From positions 1-64,000 of the forward strand of contig NZ_JAUSBA010000008.1 in assembly GCF_030652235.1 (NCBI RefSeq): DNA of 64,000 bases. Reading direction: 5' to 3'. This document shows, one piece after another, positions 52,399-61,279 of this stretch. The notes below the pieces were generated by a model. That model saw nothing but the letters and a program-made list of their open reading frames with translations, was not told the origin of the DNA and ran no database searches. Both the position numbers and the translations under genes were made by a program. The DNA is from Cypionkella sp. Its GTDB lineage: Bacteria > Pseudomonadota > Alphaproteobacteria > Rhodobacterales > Rhodobacteraceae. Position 1 is the first letter of the stretch. Every line of letters starts with the position of its first letter.

Positions 52399-53262
52399 TC
52401 ACCTTTGTTGAATGGCTTCCGCGTTTGCAACAATGTTCTTAGGGTTGGATGACCCAAACAAGATTGCATCGACTACCCCAGTATCAACCGCACGCAAGGT
52501 GTCATTCAGCGCGTCTTGTGCCAAGCCTTTACAGGAGGAAAAGACCGACATCGCAATGTTGCGTGTCTTGCCGGAGGCAAAGGAGGCTCTGACCATTTGT
52601 GACGACGGGTTCATTCGATAACCACCTTGATTGTAGTTTGCGCAAACCCAAGGCCGGTCAAGACCTATCCTTTCCGTAAGCGCCTGCACGGTCGCGGGAT
52701 GGTTCATGGTGATGAAACCGGGCACCGCACCCAGTTTTTCGACCGCGCGGGCAAAGCCCTCCAACTCGCGGTAACGCTCCATCGCCAGCAGGAAATCAGT
52801 TGCTGCATTTTGCAGAAAGATGCCGCGCATGGGCAGTCCCTTGCACATCAGAATCTCGATCTGCGTCAGAAGCGAGATCAGCGCCCCAGTGCGTCCCAGC
52901 AACATCCCAAAAGTTGCCGGCAAGATGCCCAGCGGATTAGCCTGCCAAAGCGGCATGATGACCGCCGAAACCAGCCCGTCATTGCTGAGCCGGTTCCAGT
53001 ATTTGTGCGCATAGGGCAGACACGGTGTATACTGCATGCCCTTGAACAAGTTGGAACGGCGGATCTCGTCAAAGACCAGATCGTAGCGTTCATGCGTGGT
53101 GAACATGAAGTCGCGCAGACCGGCATCATAGGCGGCCCCCAGCACCTCGATGATCTGGTCGGGGTTGCTGAAACGCTGGAACAACTCTGCGGCTTTGGCC
53201 TGATTGGCGTGGTTGACGCCCAGAAACTGATTGTCACCGAAAACGGCGCGGCCATAGGTCAT
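52399..53262 (-). CDS. Uncharacterised protein of a surface-glycan operon
   Basis: A 287-residue soluble protein that I cannot assign. It begins MTYGRAVFGDNQFLGVNHAN and has alternating hydrophobic strands and helices suggestive of a TIM barrel (DAGLRDFMFTTHERYDLVFD, VPGFITMNHPATVQALTERI, WVCANYNQGGYRMNPSSQMV, VDAILFGSSNPKNIVANAEA). The pattern recalls aldo-keto reductase-like barrels but without their signature residues. It overlaps the Gfo/Idh gene by 4 bases and is transcribed with it, so the two may act in sequence on a sugar nucleotide or a glycan precursor. Confidence 0.7.
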   Translation of the reverse strand: MTYGRAVFGDNQFLGVNHANQAKAAELFQRFSNPDQIIEVLGAAYDAGLRDFMFTTHERYDLVFDEIRRSNLFKGMQYTPCLPYAHKYWNRLSNDGLVSAVIMPLWQANPLGILPATFGMLLGRTGALISLLTQIEILMCKGLPMRGIFLQNAATDFLLAMERYRELEGFARAVEKLGAVPGFITMNHPATVQALTERIGLDRPWVCANYNQGGYRMNPSSQMVRASFASGKTRNIAMSVFSSCKGLAQDALNDTLRAVDTGVVDAILFGSSNPKNIVANAEAIQQR

Positions 53263-54293
53263 TTCAGGCCTGCCTTTCCGGCTATGGCGTCGATCAGCGC
53301 ATCCACTTCAAAGCCATCCGCAAGGTCGGGGGCCTTTCCGTTCCGGCAGGCCGGATCGACATGAAAGTCGCGCCCCAGACAGGCTGTCAGGAAATCTTCG
53401 ATCTCAAGCGAGAATTCTTCGCCGCGCAGATAAAAGCCGACGTTGGGTTGGCGCACCGGCGCGTCCAGTTCATCCCGCACCGCTTGGGGCAGGGAGGCAT
53501 CGAGGTGCCAGTCGATTTCAACAGCCGAATTGTCGACCCGCACCCTCGCATGTTCGAAATCGACAGTGAACTCGATCACCGACTTGCGCTTGGCGGCATC
53601 GCACCAATCGGCTTCAACGCGGCCCTCGATGCCCGAAACATGCTGCCACTGCACGTCAAAGCGATCATCCGCGCGGGTGCAAAAGGTCTTTCCTTCGGTC
53701 GCCGTGGCAATCTGCGCCACTGGGCCAAAGATGAACCGGCACAGGTCGATAATGTGCGGGCCGTATTCGTTCAGACAGCCGCCGCCGCGCATGTAATCGC
53801 CGCGCCAGTCTGTGTCGGCCAGCGCTTTGGTGATCACGTTTCCCCGCATAGTTGAGACATAGCCCCGCACCGCACCCAATCGACCATCCTCCACAAGGGT
53901 CTGAAGATGGCGGAAGGTGGCGACATAGCGCAGCACAAAGCCCATCTGCGCCGCAACTCCGGCCTGGGCGGCCAAGGCCACCAAATCGCTGCTGCGGATG
54001 ATATCAAGCGTCAGCGGTTTTTCCACAAAGAACGGCAGTTTCTGCGCAATCGCCCAGCGGGCCAGACCGTAGTGCACCGGAGTTGGCGTGGCGATAAGCA
54101 CGCCGTCTACCTTGTCCAACCGGCGCAAGGCGTCATCGACCGATGCGAAGGTGCGGTAGCCCAACAGCCGGAACACCATGCGGGTCACCCGCTTGGTGTC
54201 GCACAGGGCCACCTGCGACTTGCCGACATATCGGCCGATCAAGGCAAGGTGGGACATGCCCATCTTGCCCCCGCCGACCACCAGAATGCTCAT
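53259..54293 (-). CDS. Gfo/Idh/MocA-family oxidoreductase
   Basis: A 344-residue NAD(P)-dependent sugar oxidoreductase. Rossmann motif ILVVGGGKMGMSHLALIGRY, the family's EKP motif in LPFFVEKPLTLDIIRSSD, and the C-terminal substrate domain with GGGCLNEYGPHIIDLCRFIF (the conserved Asp/His region). It probably oxidises or reduces a nucleotide-bound sugar for the surface polysaccharide. ATGA overlaps join it to both neighbours. Confidence 0.85.
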   Translation of the reverse strand: MSILVVGGGKMGMSHLALIGRYVGKSQVALCDTKRVTRMVFRLLGYRTFASVDDALRRLDKVDGVLIATPTPVHYGLARWAIAQKLPFFVEKPLTLDIIRSSDLVALAAQAGVAAQMGFVLRYVATFRHLQTLVEDGRLGAVRGYVSTMRGNVITKALADTDWRGDYMRGGGCLNEYGPHIIDLCRFIFGPVAQIATATEGKTFCTRADDRFDVQWQHVSGIEGRVEADWCDAAKRKSVIEFTVDFEHARVRVDNSAVEIDWHLDASLPQAVRDELDAPVRQPNVGFYLRGEEFSLEIEDFLTACLGRDFHVDPACRNGKAPDLADGFEVDALIDAIAGKAGLK

Positions 54294-55471
54294 AGTGCCG
54301 TCTCCGTCCCGGCACCTGCGGCCGCGACTTCGGTGGTGTCCTGCATCAGGCCACGTTCGCGCAATTCGTTCAAAGATCGTTCATAGGCGCTGCTTTTGGG
54401 GCCTTGTCTCGCCGCCCAGCCCGCAAATTGCCGGATGCCTTCGGCGAATGACATGCGAGGTTCGAAACCCAAAGCCGCGCGGATGCGGCCGAGATCGGCA
54501 CTGTTGTGACGGATGTCACCAAGACGGAACGCGCCGGTGACCCGCGCCACGGTGTCAGAGCCATAGGCCACGCGCAGTTGGTTGACTACCTCAAGCACCG
54601 TGGTGCGCACGCCAGAACCGACGTTGAAGACCTGACCGGCAGCGGCGGGCAGTTCGATGGCCCGACAGGTTGCGTCGACCACATCGTCGATGAACACGAA
54701 GTCGCGGCTTTCCAGCCCGTCCTCGAAGACGTTGATCTCACCGCCTTGCATGATGATGTTCGAGAAGATCGACAAGATCCCAGTATAGGGATTGGACAGC
54801 GATTGTCCAGGCCCGTAGACGTTCTGATAGCGCAGCGCCACGGGTTCGATGGCGATGGTCGGGCAGACCGTCATCACCAGCTGTTCCTGCACTTGCTTGG
54901 TGACGCCGTAAACCGAAGACGGATGGATGCGCGATTCTTCGTCGGTGTCGGCGTCCGTCAAAGCCTGACCCTGCGCATCATACAGATCGAACTGACCGGC
55001 CTGCATATCGGCGGCGCGCCGTTGCACAGGGTAGACCGGCGACCCATCGGCGGTCAGATACTTGCCCTCTCCATAGATCGACCGCGATGAGGCCACCACC
55101 ATCCGTTTGACTCCATGATCCTTCTGTTCGGCCAGAATGTTCAGCATCATCGCCGTGGCCTGAATGTTCACTGCCGTGTAATGTTCGACCATATACATCG
55201 ACTGACCCGTGCCGGTTTCGGCGGCTAGATGCACGATCACCTCTTGCCCGTGCATGGCTTTTGTCAAGGTGGCGCGCTCGGTGACCGAGCCTTTGATGAA
55301 CCGCGCCTTGCCGGTGATCGCCTGAAACAGCGGCGAGTCATCGGGGTTGTCGCCGTGAATCTGCGGGGACAGGTTGTCCAGCACCGTGATGGTGTGACCA
55401 CGGCGGAACAGTTCGGCCACAAGGTTCGATCCGATGAAACCTGCGCCGCCGGTGACCAGAATGCGTGTCAT
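54290..55471 (-). CDS. NAD-dependent sugar epimerase, dTDP-L-rhamnose 4-epimerase-like
   Basis: A 393-residue extended SDR. Motifs: [20 protein letters not shown], the family-typical VLDNLSPQIHGDNPDD, HLAAETGTGQSMYMVEHY, VVASSRSIYGEGKYL, and SSVYGVTKQVQEQ as the Tyr-x3-Lys pair. The PQxHG and GTGQSMY features are those of Tll/WbiB enzymes that convert dTDP-L-rhamnose to dTDP-6-deoxy-L-talose. The rfb genes at 45-48 kb could supply the substrate. A C-terminal Ala-rich tail of about 40 residues is extra. Another 4-epimerase activity is possible. Confidence 0.8.
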   Translation of the reverse strand: MTRILVTGGAGFIGSNLVAELFRRGHTITVLDNLSPQIHGDNPDDSPLFQAITGKARFIKGSVTERATLTKAMHGQEVIVHLAAETGTGQSMYMVEHYTAVNIQATAMMLNILAEQKDHGVKRMVVASSRSIYGEGKYLTADGSPVYPVQRRAADMQAGQFDLYDAQGQALTDADTDEESRIHPSSVYGVTKQVQEQLVMTVCPTIAIEPVALRYQNVYGPGQSLSNPYTGILSIFSNIIMQGGEINVFEDGLESRDFVFIDDVVDATCRAIELPAAAGQVFNVGSGVRTTVLEVVNQLRVAYGSDTVARVTGAFRLGDIRHNSADLGRIRAALGFEPRMSFAEGIRQFAGWAARQGPKSSAYERSLNELRERGLMQDTTEVAAAGAGTETAL

Positions 55472-56484
55472 GCCTTTTCTCCTTCAAATCCATGTTTCAG
55501 CGCGGCTGGGCTTTTGCCTTCGGCCAGCAACTCATCAAAGAAATCGTCCACGCTGCGGGTTTGGGGCGCGGGGCAGTGGCGCGCAAGGTCCAAAAGCAGG
55601 GCGCGCAACTGTCCTTGCGTGGCATCCGCGCCCAGATGCGCAATGGCGCCCGGCGCAAAGATACCGCTTGCCACGGCCGCGCTGTTGTTGGTCAGGATCG
55701 CCACGCCCAGACCTTGCGCCTCAAAACAGCGCACGGTGATGCCGCTTTGCCGGGGATGCGCATAGTCGAAAGTCACGCGCGACGCCCCAAGCGCCGCCAT
55801 CGCCTTGGCATAGGGCAGTGGCGTGAAAGAGATGTGACGCCACAGCTGCAGGTACAGCATCGGCTGGCGGACAAACCCAAGCAGAAAAAGCAGGCGGCTG
55901 CTTTCATACAGAAAGACAAAAGGCGTCCAGCCGGGAGGCAGCGCCTCAAGCAACCGTTTGGCATAGCTCAGACGGTCGGAATGCACGCGCTGAATGATCG
56001 ACACATTATAAGCGCGCGGGGAGTCGGGCACCGCCGACACCGCACTGAACAGGTGCACCAAGGGCAGACCCGTTGCGGCAGCATCTTCGATGTCAAAGGT
56101 CGCGTAGCGGTCTGTACGCAGATACCAGTCGCGCGCCGAGGGGTTGAAGGCAAAGCTGTCAAAGTTGTATCCCACGATCCGCTGCGCCCGGCTGTGCAAA
56201 TAGCTCAACGCCGCGTTGCCAAGGCCCCGGCCCTTGATGATCAACACCAGATCATAGGACGGACGGCCGTCTAACTGCGCCTTCAGCCGCCGCAAGGTGG
56301 TGCGGCGCAGCAGGGGCAGCGCAAGCTTGCCCATCAATTTGCCCAGCGGATTGGCCGGAAATTCCTCGTTCAACAGATCGACCTGATAGCCGCGCTTTTC
56401 CAACGCAGCGGCCAGCGTGCGGTGAAAGCTGTAAAAGGTTAGCGGTGCGATGAGCAGGCAGCGGCGCGGCGCAGGTTCAGTCAT
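55468..56484 (-). CDS. CgeB-like glycosyltransferase 1
   Basis: A 338-residue protein of the CgeB/DUF3880-type glycosyltransferase group: N-terminal CLLIAPLTFYSFHRTLAAAL, YDLVLIIKGRGLGNAALSYL, RIVGYNFDSFAFNPSARDWY and the C-terminal nucleotide-binding part with FDYAHPRQSGITVRCFEAQG. GT-B fold is inferred. It overlaps the next gene by 8 bases and shares the YNWD/YNFD and SGxTxRxxE motifs with it, so the two are paralogues that probably add successive sugars at the inner membrane. Confidence 0.72.
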   Translation of the reverse strand: MTEPAPRRCLLIAPLTFYSFHRTLAAALEKRGYQVDLLNEEFPANPLGKLMGKLALPLLRRTTLRRLKAQLDGRPSYDLVLIIKGRGLGNAALSYLHSRAQRIVGYNFDSFAFNPSARDWYLRTDRYATFDIEDAAATGLPLVHLFSAVSAVPDSPRAYNVSIIQRVHSDRLSYAKRLLEALPPGWTPFVFLYESSRLLFLLGFVRQPMLYLQLWRHISFTPLPYAKAMAALGASRVTFDYAHPRQSGITVRCFEAQGLGVAILTNNSAAVASGIFAPGAIAHLGADATQGQLRALLLDLARHCPAPQTRSVDDFFDELLAEGKSPAALKHGFEGEKA

Positions 56485-57454
56485 GGCCGCCCCCCAAGGA
56501 AAGAACCGGGTCCAGACCGATCAGCCGACGGGCAAAGCTTTGGACCTGATATTCGGGAAAGCGCGCCTCGGGATCGGCCAAGGGGACCTTCAGAAAGGCG
56601 TCTATGCCCGAAAAGTCCAGATCCTGGAACACATGGATGCGGTCCGGGGTGTAGAACGGCTCTTGCCGCACCCAATCGTTGTTGGTGATGATCTTCTTGC
56701 CCGCGCACAGGCTTTCCATCATCCGCATCGTCTGGCCCGACTGGCTGTGATTGGCGAAATCGAAGGCGGCCGCGCTGGCTGCGATCATCGCGCGAAACTC
56801 GGGCTCGGGGATCGACCTCAGCGTCACGCCCCGCGGCCAAATTCTGGCACGCAGCATGTGAAGCAGCACGACAGGGCTGATCTTCAGATGCTGGCGGAAG
56901 GCGACGCCGTGCCGCGCGCAATAATCGCGAAAAGCGCCCACCGCGTGATAGCGGCCCAGCCGGACGATGTTGCCCACCATATAGACCGACTGCTGCGCGC
57001 CATGGCCCAAACCCTGCCAAGGTCGGATGCAGAACAGCGGCAGATAGCCGAACCCATGCGCCGCCGCGTCGCGGCGATCAAAGGTCAGCACCCGATCAAA
57101 CTGCGCCGTGTGGGCGCGGTAGTCATGGGTGGTGATCGCATCCCAGTTGTACAGGGTGAACTCGGCCTGCGGCTGAGACTGGCGCAGCGCGGCCAGTGTT
57201 GCGAGGTCCATCTGATGAACCTGCAGAAACACCACCTTGTCATAGGTCACGCCCCGCGCCGCATCGACCGCAGCCCGCAGATGCCGTTCCACCGACCGCT
57301 CATAAAGCGGGCGGGCCAAAGTGCGCAGCACCTTCTGCGCCACGCTGCGGGGCTGAATGTCGACATAGGTGACCTCGGCCCCCAGCAACCGCATCTCGTC
57401 AATGATCGCACGGGTGTAGGCGTGGTATTGGATGCCGACGAACAGGATTTTCAT
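56477..57454 (-). CDS. CgeB-like glycosyltransferase 2
   Basis: A 325-residue relative of the preceding protein: MKILFVGIQYHAYTRAIIDE, YDKVVFLQVHQMDLATLAAL, FTLYNWDAITTHDYRAHTAQ, DRVLTFDRRDAAAHGFGYLP and FANHSQSGQTMRMMESLCAG, then KKIITNNDWVRQEPFYTPDR. The SGQTMRxxE segment is the nucleotide-sugar site of the group. No membrane helices. Donor and acceptor cannot be deduced. Confidence 0.75.
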   Translation of the reverse strand: MKILFVGIQYHAYTRAIIDEMRLLGAEVTYVDIQPRSVAQKVLRTLARPLYERSVERHLRAAVDAARGVTYDKVVFLQVHQMDLATLAALRQSQPQAEFTLYNWDAITTHDYRAHTAQFDRVLTFDRRDAAAHGFGYLPLFCIRPWQGLGHGAQQSVYMVGNIVRLGRYHAVGAFRDYCARHGVAFRQHLKISPVVLLHMLRARIWPRGVTLRSIPEPEFRAMIAASAAAFDFANHSQSGQTMRMMESLCAGKKIITNNDWVRQEPFYTPDRIHVFQDLDFSGIDAFLKVPLADPEARFPEYQVQSFARRLIGLDPVLSLGGGHD

Positions 57455-57457
57455 GTG

Positions 57458-58078
57458 TCAGCCTTTCTCATTCAAAGCTGAAATGGCATCTGGCTGGCCT
57501 GTGCGGTTCCATGCCCCGCTGGCGGCATCAAATTGACGGACAACGCGGGCCGGAGCGCCAACGGCAACGCAGTAGTCCGGCAGATCAGACAGCACGACGG
57601 AATTCGCCCCGACCACACAGCCCCGTCCCACGCTGGCCCCGATGACGCAGACGTTTTGCCCCAGCCAACTGCCGCGCCCGATGCGCACCGGTGCCAGTTG
57701 TTGCACCGGCTGGCGCAGGATGGGGGTGTCGGGCAAGTCATAGCCGTGGCCGTTGTCCGAAACATAGACGTTGCCTGCCGTCAGGACTTCATCTTCAAAG
57801 ATCACGGAACGGGTTGCGTAGATATGGTTGTGCGCCCCAAACTTGCACCCATCTCCGATGCGAAGCTCGCAGCGATCCACGCCCGTATGCGGCACCGCAG
57901 CCAGCAACGCGCCATCCGCGATGTAGACGTTGTTCCCGATGCTGATCCTGCCAATCCCTTCGATTCCACGCGGCCGCAAAACCGCTGAACGCTTGCCGAA
58001 GCTGCCAAAGAACGGTGCTACGGTGATGCGGAACAAAACGCGGGCTGCCAGATTTTGAAACCGAAAGAGGGTAAACAT
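57458..58078 (-). CDS. Left-handed beta-helix acyltransferase 1
   Basis: A hexapeptide-repeat acyltransferase of 206 residues if it starts at ATG 58078 (MFTLFRFQNLAARVLFRITV); the frame extends to a TTG at 58129 that overlaps the wzy-like stop (TTGA). Repeats include ISIGNNVYIADGALLAAV, LRIGDGCKFGAHNHIYA and VRIGRGSWLGQNVCVIGA, followed by VGANSVVLSDLPDYCVAVGA as coenzyme A site. The His in GAHNHIYA is a catalytic candidate. It probably O- or N-acetylates a sugar of the polysaccharide. Confidence 0.82.
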   Translation of the reverse strand: MFTLFRFQNLAARVLFRITVAPFFGSFGKRSAVLRPRGIEGIGRISIGNNVYIADGALLAAVPHTGVDRCELRIGDGCKFGAHNHIYATRSVIFEDEVLTAGNVYVSDNGHGYDLPDTPILRQPVQQLAPVRIGRGSWLGQNVCVIGASVGRGCVVGANSVVLSDLPDYCVAVGAPARVVRQFDAASGAWNRTGQPDAISALNEKG

Positions 58079-58125
58079 CTGTGTGTGATATCCTGAGATG
58101 TGCCGCCGTCCATTGCCCGCTTCGG

Positions 58126-59388
58126 TCAAACGGCATCTGCGGGCGCAAGCCTTTGGCCACCTGCTTCTGGGCGCAGGGAGTATTTGATCCGGGGTGAAAA
58201 GGCTAGGCCGTTGAAGGCAAACAGCACGAAAAACGGGGTAAAGCTGAGCGGTTCCGCCAGAAGCGACAGCAGAAGTATCGCACCAAATATGAGGCGATGG
58301 TCAAACAATCGCTGGCGGAATATCGACAGAAGATAGACGCCACCCAAAGGCAGACCGAGAGAGAACAGCACAACTATGACACCGTTTGTGTTGTAACGAC
58401 CATTCTGATCCTGATCGCTGAGTGTGGAAGTATCTGTGTTGTTGACCTTCAAATAATTGAGATACGCGCGGTCGTTGAAGCCTATGCCAACTATGGGATG
58501 TTCAGCCAGAATGTCAACCGCCACCTCCAAGTCATAGCTTCGTGCAGAGGTCGACCCAGACCGGTCGCCCGTTAATTTCGCTGCGATGTTTTGTTCGGCC
58601 GAGGGGTAAAAGACAGGGATAGCGACTAGGATAACAAAAAGCATAACGAGTCTGCGCGTTGAAAGTCCCCGCGTGAAGATTGGAACGATGGAGAAATAGG
58701 CGGTCTGAATCGAAGCTGTCGCGATGCCGGTTGTCGATTGAGTTAGAAAGATCGCAGCGACGGTCGCCAGAATCCAATGCCACTTGGCCTGTCTTGCGAA
58801 CAGCAAGAACAGCAACACATTCAGATAGAGCTGAAAGACGCCAGGTTCCCAGAAGAACCCCATGGGTCGCATAAAGCTGCCTTGCGTCGCCAAAGGCACA
58901 CTGAAATTAAACACGCCAATCAGCGTGTAAAGGAGTTGCCGATCCGATTGGATGAGCGTGAATAATCCGGGGGCAAAGTAACTTATCGCAAAGGTAGCAA
59001 TGCATTGAAATGCCATGGGCAACAGCAGGAACAATAAATCAGATTCTAGCCTTATGCGATTTTCGGACCAATAGATCTTGAGCAAAAGCAACCCGATCAT
59101 GAAGTTGACCCCGCGCGTCACATTGGCGAGCAGGTCGATTTCCTGAATGCGCACGAAAGCAAACAGCATGACCAAAGCAAGCCACAGATAGACCGACATT
59201 TTGCTTTTGCTGACCTTCGCCGACAGAAAGCCGAAAAACAGCGCGCCCAAGGCCAGAATCAGCAAAGCCAGTGGAATACGCGGAATCAGCAGATTGCCAC
59301 CACTGAGCAGAATGGCACCAAACAGGATGAACCTGCGCAAGAAGCGCTTTGGGTCGGCTGTGGGCGAAGGGAAGACCGGGGCCTGCAT
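58126..59388 (-). CDS. O-antigen/polysaccharide polymerase-like membrane protein
   Basis: A 420-residue protein with about ten to twelve hydrophobic helices and a large central periplasmic loop (residues 270-330, SAEQNIAAKLTGDRSGSTSA and HPIVGIGFNDRAYLNYLKVN). The E/HPIxGxG loop is the hallmark of the Wzy_C (O-antigen ligase/polymerase) family. GC content is lower than in the neighbours, as is common for polymerase genes. It should polymerise the repeat unit made by this operon. The ATG overlaps the stop of the next acyltransferase gene. Confidence 0.8.
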   Translation of the reverse strand: MQAPVFPSPTADPKRFLRRFILFGAILLSGGNLLIPRIPLALLILALGALFFGFLSAKVSKSKMSVYLWLALVMLFAFVRIQEIDLLANVTRGVNFMIGLLLLKIYWSENRIRLESDLLFLLLPMAFQCIATFAISYFAPGLFTLIQSDRQLLYTLIGVFNFSVPLATQGSFMRPMGFFWEPGVFQLYLNVLLFLLFARQAKWHWILATVAAIFLTQSTTGIATASIQTAYFSIVPIFTRGLSTRRLVMLFVILVAIPVFYPSAEQNIAAKLTGDRSGSTSARSYDLEVAVDILAEHPIVGIGFNDRAYLNYLKVNNTDTSTLSDQDQNGRYNTNGVIVVLFSLGLPLGGVYLLSIFRQRLFDHRLIFGAILLLSLLAEPLSFTPFFVLFAFNGLAFSPRIKYSLRPEAGGQRLAPADAV

Positions 59389-60044
59389 CAGCCGAACCGC
59401 CTGACAAACTCTGCTGTGTCACCGAAGGTGGCGGCATGACTGCGCAATTTGTCTTCGCTCCAGTCCCACCACTGAATGCGCTGTAGTGCGGCAATGGTGG
59501 TGGCGTCAAATCGGTAGCGGATCAGGCGGGCAGGTGAGCCGCCAACGATGGCATAGGCCGGCACATCGCCCGCCACGACCGAGTTGGCCGCGACCACCGC
59601 ACCGTCCCCGATGGTGGCCCCGCGCAAGATGACGCTGTTGATGCCGATCCAGACATCGTTCCCGATCACCCGTGGCGGGCGTTGCTTTTGGCTTTGCGTC
59701 GCCGCGACCAGACCGCCAAAGGCCGGAGAGATCGGGAACGGATGCGTCGTGACCGCGTCCAGATCGTGGTTGCCGGGGCCAATCACCACCTGACGCGCGA
59801 TCGAGCAGAACTTGCCGATCCGGGCCGTCTCGACATAGCTGCGGGGGCCGCTGACATAAGAGTAGTCTCCCAGGACCACATCGCCACCCATCTCGACCCC
59901 GGCCCGAACGATGGCGCGATAGCCGATGCGGGCCTGCCGTCCGACGTTCCAGGATTCGACCTGGTGTTGCCGACGGCGATTCATGATCATCCAGTAGGCA
60001 GCCAAGATGGGAGGGCGGATCAGCCCTTTGATCGACGTCGCCAA
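59388..60044 (-). CDS. CatB-like hexapeptide acyltransferase 2
   Basis: A 218-residue left-handed beta-helix enzyme of the xenobiotic acetyltransferase type: AIVRAGVEMGGDVVLGDYSY, the loop FCSIARQVVIGPGNHDLDAV with the catalytic His in GNHD, VIGNDVWIGINSVILRGATI and VVAANSVVAGDVPAYAIVGG. The start is a TTG at 60044 lying 25 bases inside the flippase gene; an internal ATG (MIMNRRRQ) is an alternative. It is distinct from acyltransferase 1, suggesting two acyl modifications. Confidence 0.82.
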   Translation of the reverse strand: MATSIKGLIRPPILAAYWMIMNRRRQHQVESWNVGRQARIGYRAIVRAGVEMGGDVVLGDYSYVSGPRSYVETARIGKFCSIARQVVIGPGNHDLDAVTTHPFPISPAFGGLVAATQSQKQRPPRVIGNDVWIGINSVILRGATIGDGAVVAANSVVAGDVPAYAIVGGSPARLIRYRFDATTIAALQRIQWWDWSEDKLRSHAATFGDTAEFVRRFG

Positions 60045-61273
60045 CTGCCCTTACCCCTTTCTGCCATGATCACTCGATACTGCCAGTAAAGGTAAACCGC
60101 TGAAACTGCCACTGCCACAGTTCGGGCGATGACAACCGCCTGGAGCGAGAACAGCCCCAGCATCACGATCAGGCCCAAAACCGCGCTGTAACAGACCAAC
60201 AGAATTATGCCCGACACCAGCATAGGCCTCATTCTGCGCGAGGCATACAGCGCCAGGGTCGCATTGTCGCGTTGCAGCATGATGATCAGGCTTGGAATGG
60301 CCAGCAACAGCAGCGGGATCGAGGGTTCAAACTGCGGCACCAGCAGGCGCACGGCGGTGGGGACCAGCGCTACGGTCACAAGCAAGACCGCGATGCCATA
60401 GACCATCACTTCTTTCAGATGGCGGCGCAGCACTTGGGCCAATCGGTCGCGGCTGTCGGCCTGCACCGTTTGCGGCAGGTGCACGTTCAGCAGCGCCGCA
60501 GGGACCAGTTGGAAGAAGGTCGTGAACATCATCACCAGATAGAACTGGCCCAGTTGGGCGTCGCCCAGAAGAAGGGTGATGGACCAACGCTCGATCTGGT
60601 AGGTCAGCAAGAGCGACAGGCCGCCCAGAAACTGCATGATCCCCAGCGACCACATCAGCCGCAGCGTCGCCGCATCGGGGCGTTTGGGATTGGGCCGCGA
60701 GAGGGGTTCGACAATCAACGCGCCAACCGCCACCAGCACGGGCTGCAGCAGCATCGAGGCCAGCGCCGCCGTCAGACCAAAGCGCAGACTTGCCGCCGCC
60801 GCAACGAGCGACACCGTCACGGCAGCAATGTTGATCAAGTTCGAGTGGCCAAGCGCCTTTTTCGCAATCAGAAGGTTGTTCATCCAGGTGGAGGCCAATG
60901 TGGCCAGCCCGGCGAAAACCCCGATGATCAGCGTTTCAGGGGCCACGACCGGGATCAGCAGCCACTCTTGCCCGGCCAGCGCAACTAGGGCGGCCAGAAC
61001 GGCCAGTAGGGCGATGCCCAGATGCAAGGCGTTGGCCACGCGACGGGTCTGCTCGACCTTGTCCTCTGCGAAAAGGACGAAAGCCCCGTTGATCATGCCC
61101 AGTTGTACAAAACCGACCAGCATCACAATGGTCTGCAACAGGGCCATCTGGCCCAGATCAGCCAGCCCCAGCGTTGCCATGAACATCATGTTGCGCGCAA
61201 AGGCGACCACGCTGACCAAGGTGTTGACCAGAACATAGCGGTACTGGGCAATCTGAGCGGACAACTTTGCCAT
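60020..61273 (-). CDS. Polysaccharide flippase-like membrane protein (Wzx/MATE type)
   Basis: A 417-residue protein with about twelve predicted membrane helices. The N-terminus (MAKLSAQIAQYRYVLVNTLV, then FARNMMFMATLGLADLGQMA) and the later SLIIMLQRDNATLALYASRR region fit the MOP/MATE superfamily of lipid-linked oligosaccharide exporters. It would move the repeat unit across the inner membrane for polymerisation by the Wzy-like protein two genes away. The C-terminus is basic and overlaps the acyltransferase start. Confidence 0.8.
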   Translation of the reverse strand: MAKLSAQIAQYRYVLVNTLVSVVAFARNMMFMATLGLADLGQMALLQTIVMLVGFVQLGMINGAFVLFAEDKVEQTRRVANALHLGIALLAVLAALVALAGQEWLLIPVVAPETLIIGVFAGLATLASTWMNNLLIAKKALGHSNLINIAAVTVSLVAAAASLRFGLTAALASMLLQPVLVAVGALIVEPLSRPNPKRPDAATLRLMWSLGIMQFLGGLSLLLTYQIERWSITLLLGDAQLGQFYLVMMFTTFFQLVPAALLNVHLPQTVQADSRDRLAQVLRRHLKEVMVYGIAVLLVTVALVPTAVRLLVPQFEPSIPLLLLAIPSLIIMLQRDNATLALYASRRMRPMLVSGIILLVCYSAVLGLIVMLGLFSLQAVVIARTVAVAVSAVYLYWQYRVIMAERGKGSWRRRSKG

Positions 61274-61279
61274 GCCCTA

